This document shows, in pieces, positions 57,698-64,000 of a stretch of 64,000 nucleotides of DNA; the first letter of the stretch is position 1; every line of letters starts with the position of its first letter. The notes under the pieces were generated by a model. The model was given only the letters and a program-made list of their open reading frames with translations, was not told the DNA's origin and ran no database searches. The position numbers and the translations under genes were made by a program. The stretch lies in contig NZ_MODU01000004.1 in the NCBI RefSeq assembly GCF_001885075.1, positions 2,852,001 through 2,916,000 of the forward strand, read 5' to 3'. Origin of the DNA: Alteromonas sp. V450. GTDB lineage: Bacteria > Pseudomonadota > Gammaproteobacteria > Enterobacterales > Alteromonadaceae.

Positions 57698-58414
57698 ATG
57701 AAGTTTTCACCTTCCTTATTACGCGGCACCCTTATAAAAAGGTACAAGCGATTTCTTGCCGATGTTGAGCTAGACGACGGCACTATTGTAACCGCACATT
57801 GCCCAAATACTGGCGCTATGACTGGCTGCGCTGTTCCTGGATACACTGTTTTTTTAAGTGAGTCCACCAACCCAAATCGAAAACTCAAGTATACATGGGA
57901 GCTAGCCCAAACCTTCGACGGTCACTTCATCGGCATTAATACGCACAATGCTAATAAACTGGTGGCGGAAGCGCTAGATAACAAGGTGCTAAGCGAATTT
58001 TCAGACATCACAGATTGGAAAGCAGAAGTAACACCTCCAACCGCCAATAGCCGGTTCGACTTTGCATTAAGTCGAAAAAATGCTGAACATCAGAGTGTTA
58101 TTCAGTATATGGAAGTTAAATCCGTTACCTTAGCAGATGAAAACAAAGGGTTCTTCCCCGATGCTGTTACCCAGCGCGGCGCGAAGCACTGTTTAGAACT
58201 TGCTCGTTTAGCTGAAAGTGGTATTAAAACCAGTCTATTATTCTGCGTACAACACACCGCTATCGAAAGTGTACAAGTGGCAGGGCATATTGATCCAACT
58301 TATGCAGAAAGCGTAAAGATTGCCGCAAACGCTGGTGTAACGATTTTGGCTGCGAGCTGTATAATAGACGAACAAAAAATCCTATTAAATCAAACACTCC
58401 CTTTGATTTTATAA
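57698..58414 (+). CDS. sfsA: SfsA, sugar fermentation stimulation protein homologue
   Basis: A 238-residue protein with an OB-like N-terminal part and a nuclease-like core (VTPPTANSRFDFAL, YMEVKSVTLAD, FPDAVTQRGAKHCLEL). Its metal-binding residues are kept; its substrate is unknown. It precedes dksA, as in E. coli. Confidence 0.93.
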   Translation: MKFSPSLLRGTLIKRYKRFLADVELDDGTIVTAHCPNTGAMTGCAVPGYTVFLSESTNPNRKLKYTWELAQTFDGHFIGINTHNANKLVAEALDNKVLSEFSDITDWKAEVTPPTANSRFDFALSRKNAEHQSVIQYMEVKSVTLADENKGFFPDAVTQRGAKHCLELARLAESGIKTSLLFCVQHTAIESVQVAGHIDPTYAESVKIAANAGVTILAASCIIDEQKILLNQTLPLIL

Positions 58415-58654
58415 AAAATAGGTTGATTTTTTTCATTTCGCCTTCATATTTGCGCCTTGTTTTAGTGGGAGAACGCACTAATGCGTTTGCTGGTAGCCAG
58501 CAGGTCAAATGACAAAAACCTGGCTAATTTATAAATGCAATACACCAGCATAATAATTACATAGACACGATTGATTGCCTGAAGCTGTCGAGTCTGATAT
58601 AGATATCGGTCCAATCAGGACAAGATGGATGTCGTAGTGTAGGAGATGTGGCAG

Positions 58655-59104
58655 ATGCCAACAGGAAAAGAAACAAAATCCCTAGGACTATTAGCGCTGG
58701 CAGGTTTACAGCCGTACGAGCCAAAAGCTGACGAAGAATACATGGGCGAGCCCCAAATGGAGCACTTTCGTCTATTGCTTAAAGCATGGCGTAACCAGCT
58801 TCGTGAAGAAGTTGACCGTACGGTAACGCATATGAAGGATGAAGCAGCAAACTTCCCTGACCCTGTAGACCGTGCAGCCCAAGAAGAAGAGTTCAGTCTT
58901 GAGTTACGTACACGAGACCGTGAGCGTAAGCTGATAAAGAAAATTGAAAAAACGCTTAAGCGAATTGAAGAAGATGATTTCGGCTTCTGCGATTCATGCG
59001 GTATCGAAATTGGTATTCGTCGCTTAGAAGCGCGTCCTACAGCAGATTTGTGTATCGACTGTAAGACCATGGCTGAAATAAAAGAAAAGCAACTTCAAGG
59101 TTAA
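58655..59104 (+). CDS. dksA: DksA, ppGpp-dependent RNA polymerase cofactor
   Basis: Binds the secondary channel of RNA polymerase and mediates the stringent response. The coiled coil with its tip [13 protein letters not shown] and the zinc finger CDSCG...CIDCK are intact. ATG 58655 (149 aa) lies 9 nt after AGGAG; the upstream ATG 58646 abuts the AGGAG, so its spacing is unfit. Confidence 0.97.
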   Translation: MPTGKETKSLGLLALAGLQPYEPKADEEYMGEPQMEHFRLLLKAWRNQLREEVDRTVTHMKDEAANFPDPVDRAAQEEEFSLELRTRDRERKLIKKIEKTLKRIEEDDFGFCDSCGIEIGIRRLEARPTADLCIDCKTMAEIKEKQLQG

Positions 59105-59131
59105 GTTACACACCTAGATTAGTTGATATAG

Positions 59132-59162
59132 AAAGCCTCATCCCGAAAAGATGGGGCTTTTT
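59132..59162 (+). terminator. Intrinsic terminator of dksA
   Basis: AAAGCCTCATC, loop of 7, GATGGGGCTTTTT (one G-U pair). Confidence 0.85.
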
Positions 59163-59176
59163 GTTAAGTCTTTATT

Positions 59177-60100
59177 ATGCATAACCACTATGTAGGGCGT
59201 TTTGCTCCCTCTCCATCCGGCCAACTCCATTTCGGTTCGTTAGTTACTGCTGTTGCCAGCTACCTGGATGCTAAAAGCCATAGCGGAAAATGGCTACTTC
59301 GCATGGAAGATATAGACGAGCCTCGGTGTATTGCAGGTGTCGATAAAGACATACTCACCACATTAGAAGCCCACGGCCTGTATTGGGACGGCGACGTCAT
59401 CTATCAAAGCCAACAACATGCCCGCTATCAAGCGGTACTCGATGACTTGCTTACACAAGAAAAAGCCTATTTTTGTACCTGCACACGTAAGCAAATTAAA
59501 GCCATGGGCGGTATTTATAACGGCCACTGTCGGACTGAGCCGGTGCACTCAGCTACACAGGACTGTGCCGTCCGTTTAAAAATAGACACGCAACTTGAAC
59601 CCTTTGATGACGCGCTCATGGGCAAAGTTATGCCCTCTAGTTCAAACGCTGATTTAATAGCCGAAGACGTAGTGCTGAAACGACGAGATGGCTTGTTTTC
59701 ATATAACCTTGTGGTCATTTTAGATGACGTATTTCAACAAGTTAACCATGTCATTAGAGGCTGTGATTTAATTGACGTGACGCCTTTACAGCGCGCCGTG
59801 TACCACGCGCTGGGTTACACTTCCCCTAAGTATGGTCACGTGCCGGTAGCGGCCGTGGCGCCAGGCAGAAAACTAAGTAAACAAAACCGTGCAGCGCCTG
59901 TTAAAAACGAAACAGCGCTTAGCAATATTGTGCGTGTGATGCACTTTTTGGGCTTTTCCTTTCCAAATGCGTCAGAATTTGGTGATATTGATTCAGCGCT
60001 TAAGACGGCTATTTCAATGTGGGATAGGAAAAAAGTAGTGAAAACGCCCGAAATTATTGTTCCACAGCATGAATCCACTTATTATAGCGAACCTTTATAG
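59177..60100 (+). CDS. gluQ: Glutamyl-Q tRNA(Asp) synthetase
   Basis: Adds glutamate to queuosine in tRNA(Asp). A class I synthetase fold without anticodon-binding domain: GRFAPSPSGQLHFGSL (HIGH region) and RKLSKQNRA (KMSKS-like). Zinc-site cysteines are near FCTCTRKQ. At 307 residues it fits the family. It is in the dksA-gluQ-pcnB order of E. coli. Confidence 0.96.
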   Translation: MHNHYVGRFAPSPSGQLHFGSLVTAVASYLDAKSHSGKWLLRMEDIDEPRCIAGVDKDILTTLEAHGLYWDGDVIYQSQQHARYQAVLDDLLTQEKAYFCTCTRKQIKAMGGIYNGHCRTEPVHSATQDCAVRLKIDTQLEPFDDALMGKVMPSSSNADLIAEDVVLKRRDGLFSYNLVVILDDVFQQVNHVIRGCDLIDVTPLQRAVYHALGYTSPKYGHVPVAAVAPGRKLSKQNRAAPVKNETALSNIVRVMHFLGFSFPNASEFGDIDSALKTAISMWDRKKVVKTPEIIVPQHESTYYSEPL

Positions 60101-60120
60101 TCTGCGGAGATACCATCATC

Positions 60121-61515
60121 ATTCATCGTGTTTTTAAATCTGTTAAGCGCGCTTTTTCAAAAGAGAGTTCGTCTCCTAACGCTTTGAAGCCAAGGACTAT
60201 GACCCGTGGAGAACACGGTATATCTCGCGAAGACGTAAGCGCAAATGCATTGAAAGTAATGTATCGCCTTAATGGAGCTGGCTTCGAATCCTATTTGGTA
60301 GGGGGCTGTGTACGCGACATTTTGATGGGTCACGAACCAAAAGATTTCGATGTGGTGACGAACGCCACACCTGAACAGATTAAAGGCTTGTTCAGAAATT
60401 GCCGCCTTATAGGCAGGCGCTTTCGCTTAGCCCATATTGTATTTGGCCGCGAAATTATTGAAGTTGCTACTTTTCGTGGGCATCACCAAGAGTCCGACGA
60501 AGACGAAGATCTGCCTAAAGGCAAAGCTATTGCAAAGCGTGACGCACATGGTCAGTTAGTTCGCGACAACGTATTTGGCACCATTGAAGAAGATGCTGAG
60601 CGCCGTGATTTTACCTTTAATGCCATGTATTACAGTGTGGCCGACTTTACGGTAAAAGACTTCGCGAATGGCCTAGCCGCTATAGAAAAACGAGAAGTTG
60701 AGCTTATTGGCGACCCGGAAACACGCTACCGTGAAGATCCAGTACGCATGCTGCGTGCGGTGCGCTTTGCCGTTAAACTTGGCATGCGTATAGAAGCGAA
60801 AACCGCTGCGCCAATTAAATCTCTGGCCAACCTTTTACAGAACATTCCACCTGCGCGCTTGTTTGAAGAAACCCTTAAACTGTTTTTATCGGGTAAGGGT
60901 GAAGAAACTTTCTTAATGCTGCACGAATACGGCTTAATAGAGCCATTATTCCCTCAGCTAACGCCGTTTTTAAAAGATGAAAACAGCCGAGAAATGCAGT
61001 TTGTACGTCGCGTACTTGCTAATACCGATGAACGCATTAACAACGATCAGCGTGTCACTCCAGCTTTCTTATATGCAGCCTTGTTGTGGTATCCGGTCGA
61101 AGAGCAGTCACAACGCTTACAAAGCGAATCTGGCTTAAACGCTCACGATGCATTTAATATCGCTTCAGGCGAGGTTATCGCTCGTCAAACGCAACGTATT
61201 ATGATCCCGAAACGGTTTTCTACCGTGGTTCGAGATATCTGGATTTTACAGCAACGCCTACCAAAACGCTTTGGTCGTCGCGCGTTTCAATTGCTTACTC
61301 ACCCTAAATTTAGAGCAGGCTATGACTTTTTGCTTGCCCGCGGCCAAATTGAAGGTGGCGATCTGCTTGAGCTAGCTCAGTGGTGGACGCACTTCCAGCA
61401 CGCTGACAACGGTAAGCAGAAAGGCATGCTTAACGCACTTCGCAAAAGCGAAGGCGCAAAAGGAGCCCCGCGTAAGCGCAGGCGTAAACCAGCGAAACGA
61501 GGTCCTGATGCATAA
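60121..61515 (+). CDS. pcnB: Poly(A) polymerase I, probably started at AUU/AUC
   Basis: Adds poly(A) tails to RNA and promotes decay. YLVGGCVRDILMG and KDFDVVTNATPEQIK carry the nucleotidyltransferase site (DFDV), with a conserved arginine-rich C-terminus. The frame reads without ATG, GTG or TTG from 60088 to 60184. Residues before TTG 60184, (I)HRVFKSVKRAFSKE, resemble the E. coli N-terminus, which starts at AUU. GGAG at 60106 lies before ATC 60115, ATC 60118 and ATT 60121. I place the start at ATT 60121 (464 aa, like E. coli). Confidence 0.88.
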   Translation: MHRVFKSVKRAFSKESSSPNALKPRTMTRGEHGISREDVSANALKVMYRLNGAGFESYLVGGCVRDILMGHEPKDFDVVTNATPEQIKGLFRNCRLIGRRFRLAHIVFGREIIEVATFRGHHQESDEDEDLPKGKAIAKRDAHGQLVRDNVFGTIEEDAERRDFTFNAMYYSVADFTVKDFANGLAAIEKREVELIGDPETRYREDPVRMLRAVRFAVKLGMRIEAKTAAPIKSLANLLQNIPPARLFEETLKLFLSGKGEETFLMLHEYGLIEPLFPQLTPFLKDENSREMQFVRRVLANTDERINNDQRVTPAFLYAALLWYPVEEQSQRLQSESGLNAHDAFNIASGEVIARQTQRIMIPKRFSTVVRDIWILQQRLPKRFGRRAFQLLTHPKFRAGYDFLLARGQIEGGDLLELAQWWTHFQHADNGKQKGMLNALRKSEGAKGAPRKRRRKPAKRGPDA

Positions 61516-62005
61516 AGAGCATGTGTACATTGGTGTAGGTAGCAACCTTGGCGATAGCCAAGGAAAAGCACAGCGCGCGTTTGATGCTATTGGCCAAATA
61601 GAAGACACCCGCGTACTTAAAACCTCTTCACTTTATTCTAGTAAACCGATGGGGCCGCAAGACCAACCTGACTATATTAACGCGGTATGCTTAATAGAAA
61701 CTTCGTTAAAACCGCACGGCTTATTGAAACAGCTGCAGCGCATTGAGCTGGAAGAAGGTCGCGAGCGCAAAGGTGAGCGCTGGGGCCCACGCACCTTGGA
61801 TTTGGATATATTGTTGTACGGTAGCGAAACCATCGACACCGCAGACTTAATCATTCCCCACTACGGCATGGCTGAACGCGAATTCGTTATGGTTCCGCTG
61901 TTTGAAATTGCGCCCAATATGGTTATGCACGACGGTAAACCCATATCAGCATGGGTTGCTAATTGCTCCCTAGACGGACTTCGTCGTCTACGCTCTTCCA
62001 ATTAG
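61508..62005 (+). CDS. folK: HPPK, 6-hydroxymethyl-7,8-dihydropterin pyrophosphokinase
   Basis: Folate biosynthesis. The sequence YIGVGSNLGDSQGK starts the fold and GPRTLDLDILLYG is the catalytic signature. It overlaps the pcnB end by 8 bp. 165 aa, near the E. coli length of 159. Confidence 0.97.
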   Translation: MHKEHVYIGVGSNLGDSQGKAQRAFDAIGQIEDTRVLKTSSLYSSKPMGPQDQPDYINAVCLIETSLKPHGLLKQLQRIELEEGRERKGERWGPRTLDLDILLYGSETIDTADLIIPHYGMAEREFVMVPLFEIAPNMVMHDGKPISAWVANCSLDGLRRLRSSN

Positions 62006-62062
62006 CGGTAAAATCCGTATAGTTCGCCACACGATACCAACAATATCAATCTGAGACATGTC

Positions 62063-62857
62063 ATGAAGAAAGTAACTGTATCGGGCTTGCTTAAGAAAAA
62101 GCAGGCCGGGGAAAAGATCACCTCTTTAACCGCTTACGACGCCAGCTTCGCCAAAATGTTCGACGAACAAGGCGTTGACGCCCTGCTTATTGGCGACTCT
62201 TTAGGCATGGTTCTTCAAGGTGAAGATGACACCTTACCGGTAACCATCGATGACATTGCCTACCACACGAAAAGTGTGCGTCGCGGCACTGAACGCGCCT
62301 TCGTGTTGGCCGATATGCCGTTTATGTCTTATGCCACGCCGGAGCAAACCTACACCAATGCAGCAAAACTCATGGCTGCAGGTGCAAGCATGGTTAAGAT
62401 GGAAGGCGGAAGCTGGTTATGCGACACCATAAAAGGCTTGAACTTACGCGGCGTACCTGTGTGCGGCCATTTAGGCTTAACGCCTCAGTCAGTACACGTA
62501 TTTGGTGGTTTTAAAGTACAAGGCCGCGAAGCGAGCCAAGCTGAAAAGCTGCTAAGTGAAGCGAAAGCGCTGGAAGAAGCGGGCATTCAGTTATTGGTGC
62601 TTGAGTGCGTGCCTTCATCGCTAGGCAAAGCGGTTAGCGAAGCGCTAACCATACCGGTAATCGGTATTGGGGCAGGCAAAGATACCGACGGTCAAATTCT
62701 AGTGATGCACGACATGTTTGGCATCAGCGCGAACTATATGCCGAAGTTCTCAAAGAACTACCTAGTGGAAACTGGCGATATGCGCAAAGCCGTATCAAAA
62801 TATATTGAAGATGTGCAAAGCGGTGCGTTTCCATCGACTGAACACAGCTTCGAGTAA
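62063..62857 (+). CDS. panB: Ketopantoate hydroxymethyltransferase
   Basis: First step of pantoate synthesis from 2-ketoisovalerate and methylene-THF. A 264-residue TIM barrel with [37 protein letters not shown] and [20 protein letters not shown]. panC follows by 11 bp. Confidence 0.97.
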   Translation: MKKVTVSGLLKKKQAGEKITSLTAYDASFAKMFDEQGVDALLIGDSLGMVLQGEDDTLPVTIDDIAYHTKSVRRGTERAFVLADMPFMSYATPEQTYTNAAKLMAAGASMVKMEGGSWLCDTIKGLNLRGVPVCGHLGLTPQSVHVFGGFKVQGREASQAEKLLSEAKALEEAGIQLLVLECVPSSLGKAVSEALTIPVIGIGAGKDTDGQILVMHDMFGISANYMPKFSKNYLVETGDMRKAVSKYIEDVQSGAFPSTEHSFE

Positions 62858-62868
62858 CGAGGTTAATT

Positions 62869-63720
62869 ATGAAGGTGGTTGATAGTATTTCGGCATTGCG
62901 CGACACCGTAAATACGTGGCGACGCAATGGTGAAACCGTAGGTTTTGTTCCGACTATGGGCAACCTGCATGATGGTCATCTCAAACTAGTAAAAAAAGCG
63001 AAAGCGCATAACGACAAAGTGGTAGTTAGCATTTTTGTTAATCCTATGCAGTTTGGCGCAAACGAAGACTTAGACGCTTATCCACGCACTATTGAAGAAG
63101 ACAAAGCTAAGCTGATTTCTGTGGGTGTAGACGCGGTGTTTTTACCTAGCGTTGCGGAAATGTATCCGGCAGGTCTCGAGGCACAGACATTCGTTGAAGT
63201 ACCCGGCATTTCCGACTCTCATTGCGGGGCAAGTCGTCCAGGCCACTTTCGCGGCGTCGCTACCGTAGTCACCAAGCTTTTCAACATGGTACAGCCAGAC
63301 GATGCGTTTTTTGGTGAAAAGGACTTCCAACAGCTACAAGTTATTCGCGCTTTGGCTCGTGATTTGTCGATGGCTGTAAAGGTCCATGGTGTGCCTACTG
63401 AGCGCGAAACGTCAGGCCTGGCAATGAGCTCTAGAAATGGCTACCTCACAGACGAAGAAAAAGCGACCGCGAGTGCTATTTTTGCAGAAATGCAGCGTAT
63501 AAAAGCGGGTATAGAAAGCGGAAACACCAACTTTGTTGAGCTTGAAAACATCATGGTTAGTAATCTTGAAGCGAAAGGCTTTAAGAAAGACTACTGTCAG
63601 GTAGTTAACGCCGCCACCTTTGAACCGGCTAGCGACAGCGACAAAGAGTTAGTTTTACTGGTTGCTATGTTTATGGGTAAAACCCGTTTAATCGATAATA
63701 TGCAAATTACACGACGTTAA
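62869..63720 (+). CDS. panC: Pantothenate synthetase
   Basis: Joins pantoate and beta-alanine with ATP. FVPTMGNLHDGHLKLV (HIGH), FVNPMQFGANEDLDAYP, GEKDFQQL and MSSRNGYL (KMSKS-like) are present. 283 residues as in E. coli. It ends the dksA-panC run. Confidence 0.97.
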   Translation: MKVVDSISALRDTVNTWRRNGETVGFVPTMGNLHDGHLKLVKKAKAHNDKVVVSIFVNPMQFGANEDLDAYPRTIEEDKAKLISVGVDAVFLPSVAEMYPAGLEAQTFVEVPGISDSHCGASRPGHFRGVATVVTKLFNMVQPDDAFFGEKDFQQLQVIRALARDLSMAVKVHGVPTERETSGLAMSSRNGYLTDEEKATASAIFAEMQRIKAGIESGNTNFVELENIMVSNLEAKGFKKDYCQVVNAATFEPASDSDKELVLLVAMFMGKTRLIDNMQITRR

Positions 63721-63739
63721 GCGAAAGCCGCTTACAACG

Positions 63740-63791
63740 AAAAAACGCCCGATGCATTACTCCTAAACAGAGCCTGCATCGGGCGTTTTTT
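63740..63791. terminator. Strong intrinsic terminator after panC
   Basis: AAAAAACGCCCGATGCA, an 18-nt loop, TGCATCGGGCGTTTTTT. Confidence 0.9.
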
Positions 63792-63828
63792 GTGTGTTGC
63801 TGTTACCGTCAGCTATTAGAGTCCGCTG

Positions 63829-64000
63829 TTAAGAAGCAACGGTTTCTGTTTCTTCTGTTTCGCGAACAAAATCCATTAGTTCTTTCCAAGCCTGAGTCTC
63901 TTTCGCAATTAAGTGCTGCTCAGCCAAAATTGCAGCCAAGTCGTTATGGCTAGTCAGCGGATTCGCTAACACTACGCGAAATACCGTAATACACTGGGAA
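63829..64000 (-). CDS. PLP-dependent decarboxylase, C-terminal end (PanP-like?), partial
   Basis: The frame enters from the right edge and ends at TAA 63829. The 57 visible residues include ITVFRVVLANPLTSHNDLAA, typical of the end of glutamate/aspartate-type group II decarboxylases, and a short acidic tail. The position beside panC fits PanP, the aspartate 1-decarboxylase that supplies beta-alanine in many Vibrio and Alteromonas relatives without PanD. The catalytic lysine lies outside the window. Confidence 0.5.
   Translation of the reverse strand, partial: SQCITVFRVVLANPLTSHNDLAAILAEQHLIAKETQAWKELMDFVRETEETETVAS

Overview
The window looks like a chromosomal segment of a marine gammaproteobacterium of the Alteromonadaceae, most like Alteromonas. 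This is judged from protein resemblance, moderate GC and gene order: ubiE-ubiJ-ubiB, priA/ftsN/hslV/hslU beside rpmE, metJ/metF, rsmD/ftsY-ftsE-ftsX/rpoH, and dksA-gluQ-pcnB-folK-panB-panC. No tRNA, rRNA, CRISPR array or prophage was recognised.

Layout. 1-5.2 kb: N-terminal two thirds of a bacteriophytochrome (cut by the window edge), then a GbsR/MarR-type regulator driving a cyanide-insensitive-type cytochrome bd oxidase, a strong palindrome, and a tiny basic protein gene with its own promoter and terminator. 5.2-13.2 kb: Lrp/AsnC regulator, a periplasmic SurA-like protein, a cold-shock protein, the ubiquinone genes ubiE-ubiJ-ubiB, a Tag-family glycosylase and oligopeptidase A. 13.4-17.8 kb: a four-gene sensory cassette (HTH-receiver, PhnD-like periplasmic binding protein, histidine kinase, receiver plus degenerate HD-GYP). 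18-27 kb: glutathione reductase, an orphan molybdopterin oxidoreductase, a TolB-propeller/amidohydrolase fusion and a class I HMG-CoA reductase. 27.1-31.1 kb: a GGA-rich structured intergenic region, then a translationally coupled CvaA/CvaB-like exporter with an intact C39 peptidase and a small LuxR regulator.

31-45 kb: hslU, hslV, ftsN, a frameshifted priA, rpmE, malic enzyme, metJ/metF with an array of Met boxes, a YihY membrane protein, a lipoprotein pair, proline iminopeptidase, dtd and a GNAT-thioesterase. 45.2-46.5 kb: an intact IS3-family element with a 3-bp target duplication. 46.5-54 kb: rpoH, two tandem EAL-HDOD proteins, ftsX-ftsE-ftsY and rsmD. 54-64 kb: yjaG, a MarC protein, a small HTH protein, pepB, sfsA, then dksA, gluQ and the pcnB-folK-panB-panC run, ending in the C-terminus of a PLP-dependent decarboxylase facing panC.

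Most of the window is housekeeping. The points most worth a second look are: priA broken right after its Walker A motif, consistent with a 29-nt slippage deletion; pcnB apparently starting at AUU/AUC, as in E. coli; the GGA-rich Csr-like RNA or leader before the C39 exporter; the exporter without a visible substrate; the four-gene PhnD-linked signalling cassette; and the 54-codon orphan gene at 5034.
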